A stretch of 64,000 bases of DNA from Rhizobium leguminosarum (GTDB taxonomy: Bacteria; Pseudomonadota; Alphaproteobacteria; Rhizobiales; Rhizobiaceae), in the NCBI RefSeq assembly GCF_004123835.1, contig NZ_MZMU01000010.1:310001-374000 (forward strand). Direction: 5' to 3'. Below the pieces are notes generated by a model, which saw nothing but the letters and a program-made list of their open reading frames with translations, made no database searches and was not told the origin of the DNA. A program made the translations under genes and the position numbers. Positions 24,495-34,005 of the stretch are shown piece by piece; position 1 is the first letter of the stretch, and each line of letters begins with the position of its first letter.

Positions 24495-25703
24495 CTATTC
24501 CGCGCCGACGAGGGAAAGGTGGCTGCCGCGGCCGTCGATCCAACGGCCGACGGTCTGCGAGATGTGGTCTAGTCCTTCGAGACGCATATTGCCGCCGCTC
24601 TTCGACGGCGGCTGGCGGGAGGGCAGGCGCTTCAGCGCTTCGGCCATGATTGTGGGGTCGACCGACTGGTCCGGTAGCAGCATGTCGACGAGGCCGAGCT
24701 CGCTTGCCCGCTGGGCGCGCAGCAGCTGCTCCTCGCGCGGCTTGACGCGCGGCACGATGAGGGCCGGCTTGTCGAAGGAGAGGATCTCGCAATAGGTGTT
24801 GTAGCCGCCCATGGCGACGACGCCGGTGGCGCCGTCGATCAGCTCTTCCATGTGGTTATCGAACTCGATCACCTCGATATAGGGGATCGCTTCTCCCTTC
24901 TGCACCAGCTTGGCCCGCTCGGCGGCCGGCATATAAGGGCCGAGCACGACGAGCGCCTTCTGCGTCAGCGTCGGGTCGGCCTCGTAGGCGTTCATGACGT
25001 CGTGGACGAGATCGGAGCCGTCGCCGCCGCCGCCTGTCGTGACGAGGATGTAATTATCCTTGCGGGCGTTGATCGAGGTCTTGCCCCTGGAGACGCTGCG
25101 CTGCAGGAAGCCGACGAAATCCATCTTCCGGCGCAGGCTTTGCGGCACGTCGAGGCCGATCAGCGGATCGTAGAAATCCGGCGGACCGTAGACCCAGACG
25201 CTGTCGTAATACTGGTCGATCTTCTGCATGATGCTGTTCTTCTTCCACTCGGCTTCGAGCAGATGCGGCGCATCCATGATCTCGCGAAGCCCCAGCACCA
25301 GAACGGTGCCGCGGGCCTTGAGATAGGCGAGCGTATCCTCGACCTCGCCCTTCAGCCCCATCGGTTCCTTGTCGACGATGAAGATATCGGGCTGGAAGGT
25401 CTCGGCCGTGTGGCGGATGCTCGATTCGCGCATCTTCAGCGTCTCGTGCAGGTCGATATGGCTGGCGAGAGAGGTATATTCGCCGTTGCGGAGCTTGATG
25501 ACGCTCGGGATCTTCACGAAGTCGACACGGGCGCGGTAGTCGAAGGCGCCGGCGATTGTGGCACCCGAAATGATCAGAATATTGAGGCCGCGATAATCCT
25601 CGACCAGCGCATGGGCGATGGCGCGACAGCGGCGCAGATGGCCGAGACCGAAAGTATCGTGGCTGTACATGAGGATGCGCGCATCTTCGAGACGTCTGGA
25701 CAT
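24495..25703 (-). CDS. MurG-like glycosyltransferase, first gene of the glycan operon
   Basis: A 402-residue GT-B protein beginning RRLEDARILMYSHDTFGLGH, with the glycine-His loop of MurG-like transferases, and in the C-terminal half ILVTTGGGGDGSDLVHDVM, VVAMGGYNTYCEIL and ALIVPRVKPREEQLLRA, which form the nucleotide-sugar site. Several annotated relatives are called 'glycosyltransferase family protein' without known product. The start is ATG 25703, with AGAAGG 7 bases upstream; two earlier in-frame ATGs (25745, 25709) are worse placed. It is the first gene of the cluster that runs through 18629, and is separated from the transporter operon by about 100 bases. Confidence 0.8.
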   Translation of the reverse strand: MSRRLEDARILMYSHDTFGLGHLRRCRAIAHALVEDYRGLNILIISGATIAGAFDYRARVDFVKIPSVIKLRNGEYTSLASHIDLHETLKMRESSIRHTAETFQPDIFIVDKEPMGLKGEVEDTLAYLKARGTVLVLGLREIMDAPHLLEAEWKKNSIMQKIDQYYDSVWVYGPPDFYDPLIGLDVPQSLRRKMDFVGFLQRSVSRGKTSINARKDNYILVTTGGGGDGSDLVHDVMNAYEADPTLTQKALVVLGPYMPAAERAKLVQKGEAIPYIEVIEFDNHMEELIDGATGVVAMGGYNTYCEILSFDKPALIVPRVKPREEQLLRAQRASELGLVDMLLPDQSVDPTIMAEALKRLPSRQPPSKSGGNMRLEGLDHISQTVGRWIDGRGSHLSLVGAE

Positions 25704-25799
25704 GGGCATCCCTTCTGGGCTCAGCAACATATTTAGTACCCCCACCGTCCGGAGGCCAAGAGGTGGGGGCGGTGCCGTGATGCGCCGCCGCGTTTCCTG

Positions 25800-26972
25800 C
25801 TATTTGTAGGGATCTGCCGCATCACGCAAGCCGTCTCCCAGAAAGTTGAACGCCAAAATGACAAGAACAACAGGAATGATCGGATAGAGCAGCCATGGAT
25901 AGAAGGCGATGACGCTGACGCTTTTTGCCTCGGTCAGCAGAATGCCCCAGCTGGTGATCGGCGGACGAAGGCCGAGGCCGAGGAAGGAGAGCGCGGTCTC
26001 TCCAAGGATCATGCCGGGGATTGAAATCGTCGCCGAAGCAATGAGATGCGACATGAAGCCCGGCACTAGATGCCGGCCGATGATGCGCGGCGTGCTGGCG
26101 CCCATCAGCTGTGCGGCCTGGACATAATCCTCCTCGCGCAGCGCCAGGAGTTTGGAGCGTACGGCACGCGCCAGCCCCGTCCAGTCGATGATGCCGAGGA
26201 TGACGGTGATGCCGAAATAGATGACGATCGGGCTCCACGTCACCGGCATGATGGCGGCCAGCGCCATCCACAGCGGCAGGCTTGGCAGCGATTGCAGCAC
26301 TTCAATCAGGCGCTGGACGATGAGGTCGAAAATGCCGCCGCGATAACCGGCAAGGCCGCCAATGACGATGCCGAGCACGAAACTGATCGAAATGCCGATC
26401 AGACCGATCGTCAGCGATATGCGCGCGCCGTAGAGGATGCGCGAGAGCACGTCGCGGCCGAGCCGGTCGGTGCCAAGCAGGAACATCTGCCCGCCGATCG
26501 CCGGGCAAACGAGATGATAGTTCGACGTGACGAGACCCCAGAACTTGTAGGCATCGCCGCGGCAGAAGAAGCGGATCGGCTGCACGTCGTTCGGCCTGTC
26601 CGTATAGACACGGTGCAGCGTGTCGAGATCGAGCGTCATGCTGCGGCCGTATACGAAGGGACCGACGAAGCTGCCCTTGTCGAAGAAGTGGATGGGTTGC
26701 GGCGGCGCGTGGATGAAATCGACATTGCGCGTGTGCAGGCCGTAGGGCGCCAGGAACTCGACGATCAGGATCATTAGGTAGACGGCGGCGAGAAAGATGC
26801 CGGAGATCAAAGCCAGCTTGTGCTGCTTGAACTTCCACCACATCAGCTGCTTCTGCGAGGCGAGATGGATGCGCGATTGCGCCGCCGTCATCGATTCGGT
26901 CGCAAGCGGATCGAAAGGAGCTGTAGAGACGTAATGCGGAAGCGGCGCGCCGGGTGCGGGAAGGGGCGACAT
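25800..26972 (-). CDS. Dpp/Opp-type ABC importer permease (DppC-like) with a large periplasmic insertion
   Basis: A 390-residue inner-membrane permease. The C-terminal two-thirds carry the family features: FLLGTDRLGRDVLSRILYGARISL, the coupling helix VRSKLLALREEDYVQAAQLMGAS, and TALSFLGLGLRPPITSWG. After the first helix comes an insertion of about 100 residues (roughly 75-170), longer than in ordinary DppC proteins; similar insertions occur in some rhizobial oligosaccharide and peptide transporters. It pairs with 26972-27970, whose stop it overlaps by one base (TAATG). Fourth gene of the operon 31770 to 25800. Confidence 0.9.
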   Translation of the reverse strand: MSPLPAPGAPLPHYVSTAPFDPLATESMTAAQSRIHLASQKQLMWWKFKQHKLALISGIFLAAVYLMILIVEFLAPYGLHTRNVDFIHAPPQPIHFFDKGSFVGPFVYGRSMTLDLDTLHRVYTDRPNDVQPIRFFCRGDAYKFWGLVTSNYHLVCPAIGGQMFLLGTDRLGRDVLSRILYGARISLTIGLIGISISFVLGIVIGGLAGYRGGIFDLIVQRLIEVLQSLPSLPLWMALAAIMPVTWSPIVIYFGITVILGIIDWTGLARAVRSKLLALREEDYVQAAQLMGASTPRIIGRHLVPGFMSHLIASATISIPGMILGETALSFLGLGLRPPITSWGILLTEAKSVSVIAFYPWLLYPIIPVVLVILAFNFLGDGLRDAADPYK

Positions 26973-27970
26973 TATTTGGTGCTCCTGCCTTGCAGACGGA
27001 TGCGGGGATCAAGGAAGCCGAGCGCGATGTCGGAGATCAGCACGCCGATGACATTGAGGAAGGCCAGGAACATCAGGAAGGAACCGGCGAGATACATGTC
27101 CTGGCTCTGCAGCGCCTTGATCAGCATCGGCCCCGTCGTCTCCAGCGACAGCACGATCGCGACGATCTCGGCGCCCGAGATGATCGACGGCAGGATCGAG
27201 CCGATATCGGCGACGAAGAAGTTGAGCGCCATGCGCAGCGGGTATTTGACCAGCGCCTTCAGCGGCGGCAGGCCCTTGGCGCGGGCGGTGACGACATACT
27301 GTTTCTGCATCTCGTCGAGCAGGTTGGCGCGCAGCCGCCGGATCATGCCGGCCGTGCCGGCCGTGCCGACGATGATCACGGGGATCCACAGGTGAGAGAG
27401 GATCGACCGCGCCTTCTCCCAGCTCATCGGCGCCGAGATATATTGCTGGTCCATCAGGTGGCCGATCGAGATGCCGAACCAGATATTGGCGAAATACATC
27501 AGGATCAGCGCCAGCATGAAGTTCGGAATGGCGATGCCGAGCAGGCCGAGGAACGTCAGCCCGTAATCACCCCAGCTGTACTGGTGCGTGGCCGAATAGA
27601 TGCCGATCGGAAAGGCGATCAGCCAGGTGAGCAGGATCGTCGTGAAGGAGACGAGCATCGTCAGCCAGAGGCGATCGCCGACCACGTCGGAGACCGGCAG
27701 CTGATATTCGAAGGAATAGCCGAAATCGCCGTGCAGCATGCCGCCGACCCAGTAGAAATAACGCACGATCTCCGGCTTGTCGAAGCCGTATTGCTGGCGC
27801 ATCTCCTCGATTTCCTGGAGGTTGGCGGTCTCGCCGGAGGCACGCAGCTCGGCGATCTGGCTCTCGAAGAAGTCGCCGGGCGGCAGCTCGATGATGGTGA
27901 AGACCAGCGCCGAAATGACGAAGAGCGTCGGCACCATGGCGGCGATGCGCCAGAGAATGTATCTGAGCAC
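26972..27970 (-). CDS. Dpp/Opp-type ABC importer permease (DppB-like)
   Basis: A 332-residue permease. It opens with the DppB signature LRYILWRIAAMVPTLFVISALVF, has a periplasmic segment of about 75 residues, and then the coupling region LLDEMQKQYVVTARAKGLPPLKAL, followed by the final helices with LNVIGVLISDIALGFLDPRI. It forms the membrane channel with the DppC-like partner. It lies three bases after the binding-protein gene stop and one base overlapping the next gene, so translation is probably coupled. Confidence 0.92.
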   Translation of the reverse strand: MLRYILWRIAAMVPTLFVISALVFTIIELPPGDFFESQIAELRASGETANLQEIEEMRQQYGFDKPEIVRYFYWVGGMLHGDFGYSFEYQLPVSDVVGDRLWLTMLVSFTTILLTWLIAFPIGIYSATHQYSWGDYGLTFLGLLGIAIPNFMLALILMYFANIWFGISIGHLMDQQYISAPMSWEKARSILSHLWIPVIIVGTAGTAGMIRRLRANLLDEMQKQYVVTARAKGLPPLKALVKYPLRMALNFFVADIGSILPSIISGAEIVAIVLSLETTGPMLIKALQSQDMYLAGSFLMFLAFLNVIGVLISDIALGFLDPRIRLQGRSTK

Positions 27971-27973
27971 GCC

Positions 27974-29881
27974 TCAGGCCTCCTTGTACCAGAATGCATC
28001 CGGCATGTAGACGCCGAGATAGGAGGTGGGATCGAAGCCGTAGAGCGCTTTTTCCGGCAGGTTCTGCAGCTTGGCGGCGCGAAGGATCGGCTGCAGCGTG
28101 CTGTTGATGAGGCCGATCGAGAATACCTGCTGCGTATAGAGCGACAGCATCTTGTGCCAGATCACCTGGCGCTCCTCGAATTTCGCCGTCGAGCCCCATT
28201 GGCTGAGCAGGTTGACCAGCTCGGCTGCCTCCGGCAGGTCGGGCGCGACCCCCTCCTGGCCGGCGGAGAGGTAATGCATGCCCCAGAGCGGCCATTGCAA
28301 CTGATCGTCGAGTGTCGGCGCAAGGCCGGCCGGCGACATGTCGGCCGTCGGCACGCCATTGTCGAGGCCGTACCAGATCGACATCATGATCGAACCGCTC
28401 ATAGCGCGATTGCGGAAGACATCGCGCTGCGAGGTCCGGGTATAGAGCGCCAGGCCGATATTGGCCCAGTGATCTCGCACCAGTTCCAGCACGTCAGTGT
28501 CCAAATTGCTCTCGCCGGCGGTCTCGACGGTGATCTCGGCGCGACGCCCGTCCGGCAGCAGCCGAATGCCGTCGTCGCCGCGTTTGGTCAAGCCGAGTTC
28601 GTCGAGCAGGCGGTTGGCCTCGTCGGGATCGAACTTCACGAAGGCATCGGCATATTCCTGCTTGAAGAGCGGGCTATCGGGCAGGACGGTATCGGCGCTT
28701 GGCGTGCCGAGGCCGTAGAAGGCGACCATGTTGATCTCGTGCCGGTCGATCGCCAACGACAAAGCGCGGCGCAGGCGCACGTCGCGGAAAAGGCCGCGCC
28801 ACACTTCGTCAGCACAGTTGAGGTTCGGCAGCAGCGTGATGCGCGAGCCGCGCGCGAGCTTCCAGAGATTGACCTTCACCGGGAAGCGCTTCTCGGCCTC
28901 CTTCAGGAAGGTGTAGTCGTTGAAATCGATGCCGGTCACCTGTAGGTCGGCTTCGCCTGCCCCCGCCTTGGCGGCGATGATCGATGAGGAGGAGACGTTG
29001 AGGATGAAGCGGTCGAGATAGGGTAGCTGCCTGCCGGTCTCGTCGATGCGGTGGAAGAACGGGTTGCGCTCGAAGACGAACTGCTCGGACGGCAGCGGCG
29101 TCGTATTGCGCCAGGGATCGAGCGTCGGCAGGTTCGGATTTTCCGGACGGTAGGAACGCGCCATCTTGATGTGCAGATCCTGCCATTTCTTGACGCGGTA
29201 GGTCTTCATCAGCTCGTCCATCTTCGCCTGGTCGGGCTGGAATTTCTTGTGGAACTGCTTGAGATAATGACCAGGGCCGAAGATGACGAGCGGCTGCGGG
29301 CCTGCCAGCGTCGGCAGGAACATCGGGTTGGGTTTTTCCCAGGTGTAACGCACGGTCAGCGGATCGAGCATTTCGAAGCGCGGCAGGCTGCCGTGCGGAC
29401 GAAGCTCCAGTGCGCCGCCGCCGGGCGTCAGCTTGTCGTTCAGGATGACGTCTTCCCACCAGTAGCGGAAATCGTCGGCCGTGAACGGCTGGCCGTCGGA
29501 CCATTTATGGCCCTCGCGCAGCGTGAAGGTGAAGACCGTGTCGTCCTCGGACTGGAAACCGGCCAGGATGTCCGGCTGGAACTGCAGGTGCTTGTTGTAG
29601 CCGACCAGGCGGGCATAGCCGTAGATCGTCATGAAGCGGATGTCGCGCTGGCTGCCGATGATGGTGCGCACCGTGCCGCCGTAGGCACCCGGTTCGAGCC
29701 CCATCTCCTTCAGGTTGACGATGCGTGGGCGGACGGGAATGCGTTCGGCCATCGGCGGCAAGCTGCCTGCTGTCAGCCGCTCCTTCAGGAATTCCGGCTC
29801 GCCGACCTGTCCGGCGCGAAGCACCGCGGGCGCGATCGCCGCGCCGACGAGGCCGCCGAGAAACGTGCGACGCGTCACCAT
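27974..29881 (-). CDS. ABC importer substrate-binding protein, family 5 (peptide/oligosaccharide type), Tat-like signal
   Basis: A 635-residue periplasmic binding protein of the DppA/OppA class, somewhat long. The N-terminus [20 protein letters not shown] has a twin-arginine-type signal (TRRTFLGG), so it may be exported folded. Typical segments are FTFTLREGHKWSDGQPFTADDF and VRLRRALSLAIDRHEINMVAF. The ligand could be a peptide, opine or oligosaccharide; nothing in the sequence decides. The gene is unusual in lying between the ATPase gene and the permeases; its ATG overlaps the ATPase stop by one base. Confidence 0.9.
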   Translation of the reverse strand: MVTRRTFLGGLVGAAIAPAVLRAGQVGEPEFLKERLTAGSLPPMAERIPVRPRIVNLKEMGLEPGAYGGTVRTIIGSQRDIRFMTIYGYARLVGYNKHLQFQPDILAGFQSEDDTVFTFTLREGHKWSDGQPFTADDFRYWWEDVILNDKLTPGGGALELRPHGSLPRFEMLDPLTVRYTWEKPNPMFLPTLAGPQPLVIFGPGHYLKQFHKKFQPDQAKMDELMKTYRVKKWQDLHIKMARSYRPENPNLPTLDPWRNTTPLPSEQFVFERNPFFHRIDETGRQLPYLDRFILNVSSSSIIAAKAGAGEADLQVTGIDFNDYTFLKEAEKRFPVKVNLWKLARGSRITLLPNLNCADEVWRGLFRDVRLRRALSLAIDRHEINMVAFYGLGTPSADTVLPDSPLFKQEYADAFVKFDPDEANRLLDELGLTKRGDDGIRLLPDGRRAEITVETAGESNLDTDVLELVRDHWANIGLALYTRTSQRDVFRNRAMSGSIMMSIWYGLDNGVPTADMSPAGLAPTLDDQLQWPLWGMHYLSAGQEGVAPDLPEAAELVNLLSQWGSTAKFEERQVIWHKMLSLYTQQVFSIGLINSTLQPILRAAKLQNLPEKALYGFDPTSYLGVYMPDAFWYKEA

Positions 29882-31770
29882 CAGCGCAACTCCTTGGCAT
29901 CGGCGCCTTTGCGGGCGCGCACCAAATGCCCGTCGCCGAGGTCGGCATAGGCAAGTTCGGAAGCGTCGTCATGCTCGGCGGTGAAGGTCACCCCCCAATT
30001 CTGCTTGTCGGCGGCACCGTTTTCCCTAAGCGCCTTGAAATCGAGCGGCCGGTCGAGATCGGGGAAGGGGACGGCGGCGAGCAGCGATTTCGTATAGGGG
30101 TGCACCGGATCGCGCAGGATGATCTCGCGCGGCGCAATCTCGACGATGCGGCCCTTGCACATCACCGCGATGCGGTCGGCCATGTAATCGACGACGGCGA
30201 GATTGTGCGAAATGAACAGATAGGTAAGCCCCAGTTCCTTCTGCAGGTCCTTCAACAGGTTGTTGATCTGCGCCTGCACGGAGACGTCAAGCGCCGAGAC
30301 CGGCTCGTCGAGGATGACGAGCTTCGGGCCGAGCGCGAGCGCCCGCGCGATGCCGATGCGCTGGCGCTGGCCGCCGGAAAAACTGTGCGGATAGCGGCTG
30401 AGATAACGCTTGTCGAGGCCGATTGCCGCCATCAGCCCTTCGACCTTGCGCTTGCGCTCGTCACTGTCGCCGCGGTCATGGATCTCGAGCGGTTCACTCA
30501 GGATGTTGCGCACCGTCATGCGCGGCGAGAGCGAGGAGACCGGATCCTGGAACACCATCTGGATCTTGGTCCGCATGTCCTGCAGTTCGGCGCCTTTGAC
30601 GGAGAGGACGTCGACGACCTCCTTGCCGTCATTGAACACCACCGCGCCGCTGTCCGGCGTGATGGCGCGCATCAGGATCTTGCTGAGCGTCGTCTTGCCG
30701 CAGCCGGACTCCCCGACCAGGCCGAGACATTCGCCGCGCCAGATGTCGAAGCTGACGTCGTCGACGGCGCGCAAGACTGTGGCTTCGTGCTTGCCGAAGA
30801 AACTGCGCTTGCGTGTCTTGTAGGTCTTCGAGAGATTGGCGACGGAAAGCAGGATGCCCGGCGCCTCTGCCTGGAGCGGCTTTTTCTTGCCGACCAGGGA
30901 CTCGAGATTGACCGTTACATCGCGCAGCGCTTTCAGCCGCTCGCCGGGTTTCATGTCGAAATGCGGGACGGCGGCCATCAGGCCCTTGAGATAGGGATGC
31001 TGCGGATTGCGGAAGATATCCTCGACCGGCCCGGCCTCCATGATCTCGCCGTGATAGATGACGACCACCTCGTCGGCCATGTTGGCGACGATGCCGAGAT
31101 CGTGGGTGATCAGCAGCATCGCCATGCCGAGCTTGGCCTGCAGCTCGCGGAGCAGTTCCAGGATCTGCGCCTGGATCGTCACGTCGAGCGCTGTCGTCGG
31201 CTCATCGGCGATCAACAGCGCCGGCTTGCAGATCAGCGCCATGGCGATCATCGCGCGCTGGCGCATGCCGCCGGACAGTTCGAACGGATACATGTCGTAG
31301 GTGCGATGTGGATTGGAGAAGCCGACCAGGCCGAGCATCTCCTCGGTCTTTTCACGGGCTTCCTGCTTGTCGGCTTCGGTATGGATCAGCAGCACTTCGC
31401 TGATCTGATTGCCGATCGTATGCAGCGGCGAGAGCGAGGTCATCGGCTCCTGGAAGATCGTCGCCATGCGGCGGCCGCGCAGGTCGCGCATTTCCTCGCT
31501 GTCGCGCGGAAAGGACAGGATATCGGTCGTGCTGCCGTCGAGCGGATCGGTGAAAAGGATGCTGCCCGAGGCCTTGGCCGGATTGGGCAGGATGCCCATG
31601 ATCGACTGGCTGATCACCGATTTTCCTGAGCCGGATTCACCGACGAGAGCGGTGACCTTGCCCGGAAGAATACGAAGATTGGCTTGCTTTACGACGCGTA
31701 GCCGGTCACCGAAAACCGAGAAGGAGACGTCGAGATTTTCAATACGCAACAGATCCGCTGCAGACGCCAT
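29881..31770 (-). CDS. Fused two-domain ABC ATPase of the Dpp/Opp importer (DppD-DppF fusion)
   Basis: A 629-residue cytoplasmic ATPase with two complete nucleotide-binding domains. Domain 1: Walker [10 protein letters not shown], signature [15 protein letters not shown], Walker [13 protein letters not shown]. Domain 2 (from about 305): Walker [10 protein letters not shown], signature [15 protein letters not shown], Walker [13 protein letters not shown]. Each carries the oligopeptide-specific C-terminal segment with HPY ([16 protein letters not shown] and [15 protein letters not shown]). Such fusions (as in YejF and GsiA) replace the usual DppD/DppF pair. It is the first gene of the four-gene importer operon. 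Confidence 0.93.
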   Translation of the reverse strand: MASAADLLRIENLDVSFSVFGDRLRVVKQANLRILPGKVTALVGESGSGKSVISQSIMGILPNPAKASGSILFTDPLDGSTTDILSFPRDSEEMRDLRGRRMATIFQEPMTSLSPLHTIGNQISEVLLIHTEADKQEAREKTEEMLGLVGFSNPHRTYDMYPFELSGGMRQRAMIAMALICKPALLIADEPTTALDVTIQAQILELLRELQAKLGMAMLLITHDLGIVANMADEVVVIYHGEIMEAGPVEDIFRNPQHPYLKGLMAAVPHFDMKPGERLKALRDVTVNLESLVGKKKPLQAEAPGILLSVANLSKTYKTRKRSFFGKHEATVLRAVDDVSFDIWRGECLGLVGESGCGKTTLSKILMRAITPDSGAVVFNDGKEVVDVLSVKGAELQDMRTKIQMVFQDPVSSLSPRMTVRNILSEPLEIHDRGDSDERKRKVEGLMAAIGLDKRYLSRYPHSFSGGQRQRIGIARALALGPKLVILDEPVSALDVSVQAQINNLLKDLQKELGLTYLFISHNLAVVDYMADRIAVMCKGRIVEIAPREIILRDPVHPYTKSLLAAVPFPDLDRPLDFKALRENGAADKQNWGVTFTAEHDDASELAYADLGDGHLVRARKGADAKELR

Positions 31771-31924
31771 ACCAATGAAATTCCCCAGTCTTCTATGTTC
31801 CCGTTAAGGCACACTATCGTACCGCAAACAGGGTGTCTAGCTGATGACAATCATAGATAAACCAGCATGTCCCGCCGAAGTTCCCCGGGCGAGACGCGCA
31901 GATTATGACAGGGGTTGTAAGCTC

Positions 31925-33268
31925 TTACTGGATGAATTTCTCCATGCTGGTGCGCTTGACCTGATTCTTGGCGTCGCGATGCAGGAGAATGACCTGCTCG
32001 GCTTCTGAAAGTCCGTTCTGCACGGCCTCGCGGAAGCTCTCGTCGACATTGATTGCCGGCGCCGGCGCGCGCGGCTGCAGCACGGTCACCTTCTGACGGA
32101 TGCCGCGCAGCTTCTCTTCGCCGAGCGTCGTCCATTCGCCGCCGCAATAGCCGGCGAAGGCCTGGCTGGCGACGACCTCGCGGCCGTATTTCTTGGTCAG
32201 GATCTGCAGACGTTGGACCTCGTTGACCGCCGAGCCGAAGGCGGAGAAGGTCAGGCGGTCCTTGAGGCCGACATTGCCGAACATGACGTTGCCGACATGC
32301 AAGCCGATGCCGTAGCCGACCCTGGTCAGGCCCTTCTGCTCACGGTCCCTGTTGAGCTCGGCGACCCGCGCCTGGGCCTGATGGACGGCCGAAAGAGCCG
32401 CCTCGCAGGCAATTTTCGATGGATCCTTGTGACGTCCGCAAGGATAGACGGCGAGGAAGCCGTCGCCGAGGAAACTCAGGATTTCGCCGCCATTGCGGTT
32501 GAATGGGGCGGCGATCGCGTCGAAGAACTGGTTCAGCGTGTCGATATAGGCCTGCCGGCCTTCCTTTTCGGCATACATGGTGGATTCGCGCATGTCGCCC
32601 ATGACGAGGGCCGCGCGGATCGTCTCACCGTCGCCGCGGCGGATCTGGCCGTTCAGCACCCGCTTGCCGGCGTCGCCGCCGAGATAGGTGGTCAGCATGT
32701 TGTTGGCGAGCTTGCCGAGCACCGCCATCTTGGCGGCAACCGCCAGATGGTTCTGCATCCTGAGCAGCGCATCGATCATGTCGTCGGAAAAGCCGGTGTT
32801 ATGGTCCGTCGACCAGGAACCCATCATGCCCTGCACCGAGCCGTCGCCGAAGGGCTGCACGAAGGCCAGGTAATCGGTGATGCTGTCCTTGCGCAGGTCC
32901 TCGAAAATCGGGAATTCGTTCGGCCCTTCTTGCATCAGCCGGCGGCGGATATGCTGCAGATTGTTGTCGAGCAAGTAATAATATGGGCTCTGCAGGAAGC
33001 GGTCCGGCTTTTGGCCGGCGGGCATGCGGAAGCCCTCGATGGTGACGCCGCTGGCGCGCCGCCAGGTGAAGCTGAGCGCATCGTAGAGCGGATGCAGCAT
33101 CGAAAAAGAAAGATGCACGCGCGCAAGCGGCAGGCCCGCAGCAGTGAGCCTTTCGCAGAAACCACGCACGATGTTTTCAAGCTCGTCTCCGGCCAGCGAA
33201 GAGTTCGTCAGCCATTCAGCGACCCGGTCCAACAGGATGGAGGACACGCTGGATTCGATCGTGCTCAT
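31925..33268 (-). CDS. Class III adenylate/guanylate cyclase, soluble
   Basis: A 447-residue protein with an N-terminal domain of about 210 residues that is recognisable in many rhizobial cyclases (LPLARVHLSFSMLHPLYDALSF) and a C-terminal class III catalytic domain. Metal-binding aspartates are seen in ALVMGDMREST and SFLGDGFLAVY; IGLHVGNVMFGNVG and FSAFGSAVNEVQRLQ are further core motifs. It should make cAMP (or cGMP) from the nucleoside triphosphate. There is no membrane segment. The start at 33268 (MSTIES) is preferred because the upstream 23 residues lack similarity; ATG 33286 is an alternative. It is a single-gene unit, separated from the importer operon by 155 bases. Confidence 0.88.
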   Translation of the reverse strand: MSTIESSVSSILLDRVAEWLTNSSLAGDELENIVRGFCERLTAAGLPLARVHLSFSMLHPLYDALSFTWRRASGVTIEGFRMPAGQKPDRFLQSPYYYLLDNNLQHIRRRLMQEGPNEFPIFEDLRKDSITDYLAFVQPFGDGSVQGMMGSWSTDHNTGFSDDMIDALLRMQNHLAVAAKMAVLGKLANNMLTTYLGGDAGKRVLNGQIRRGDGETIRAALVMGDMRESTMYAEKEGRQAYIDTLNQFFDAIAAPFNRNGGEILSFLGDGFLAVYPCGRHKDPSKIACEAALSAVHQAQARVAELNRDREQKGLTRVGYGIGLHVGNVMFGNVGLKDRLTFSAFGSAVNEVQRLQILTKKYGREVVASQAFAGYCGGEWTTLGEEKLRGIRQKVTVLQPRAPAPAINVDESFREAVQNGLSEAEQVILLHRDAKNQVKRTSMEKFIQ

Positions 33269-33670
33269 TCTCGGTATGATCCTCATAAGGCACGCCATCC
33301 CCAAGAGCCAAAAGTCCCTCGGCCGGCACATTTTCATGCGCAGGTCCCAAGGAAATCAGGATGTACGAGCGGTATTATTGTGTCAACGATCTGCCGAAAG
33401 CCCGGCAGCGGCGCCCCTCAGCTCCCCATAGCGGGATCGGACGGGTAGTCCTTTCACGGTGGTTCATTATCAAAACTCAAAATAGGGATGCTGCAAATGC
33501 GAAACAATGGATCGGCATTTTTTTGTGCGCTGAAGTTGCAGCAAACGGCGCGGCCTGAGTCATTTCCGCCACACCCGGCTAAGGGTGTTGTCCTGCTGGA
33601 GATCGGCGCCAGGAAGTGTGACGCATCATCCGCTGCGCCGACGGTGAGTTTGGCAAAAACAGGCGCCACT

Positions 33671-33764
33671 CTCCGTCATCCCAAGCCTTGATGAGCCTGG
33701 GATCCATGCCCGCTCCTGATAGAGGCCAGCGTAGATCCTCGGGCCGAGCCCGAGGATGACGGAG
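33671..33764. repeat. Palindromic intergenic repeat with CTCCGTCATC ends
   Basis: Perfect 10-bp terminal arms CTCCGTCATC (33671-33680) and GATGACGGAG (33755-33764), with internal sub-hairpins (GATCCTCGGGC and GCCCGAGGAT). A related element lies at 63051-63116. Upstream of it, 33269-33670 contains no gene I can support. Confidence 0.65.
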
Positions 33765-33837
33765 CGTGGGGTGGCTTCTGGAGCAAGGCCAGCCAGGAAT
33801 ACGAGCGCAGCTGCGATTTTTACGCGGGCTTCGTCAG

Positions 33838-33898
33838 CCCCGTCATCCGCCCTACGGGCACCGACCCGACTAGAGGTGGCGGCAGCCGAGTGAGGGGC
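33838..33898. repeat. Short relative of the 17613-17744 repeat
   Basis: It begins CCCCGTCATCCGCCCTACGG and ends GAGTGAGGGGCAGC; the flanking GGCGCGAACACGACAG matches the flank of the 17613 element (GGCGCGAATCGGACAG). The central palindromes of the longer copy are missing. It lies 108 bases before the dehydrogenase gene. Confidence 0.55.
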
Positions 33899-34005
33899 AG
33901 CCACGGGCGCGAACACGACAGCAGCACCGCCGGCGATAAGAGGAAGATCGGCGCCTGGGTTTAATTTGCCTGGATCATGCATTAGATCAGCCTTCTCTTC
34001 CCCGT

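Noticed and set aside
26954-28945. 663-codon open frame opposite the importer permeases and binding protein
   Set aside because: It spans three real genes on the other strand and its translation has the same charged, motif-free composition as other shadows.
29725-31629. 634-codon open frame on the plus strand opposite the fused ABC ATPase
   Set aside because: A shadow of a GC-rich gene; no recognisable domain and no promoter or ribosome-binding site.
33454-33982. Small open frames in the 33269-34005 gap
   Set aside because: They lie across palindromic repeats, lack ribosome-binding sites and show no family similarity.
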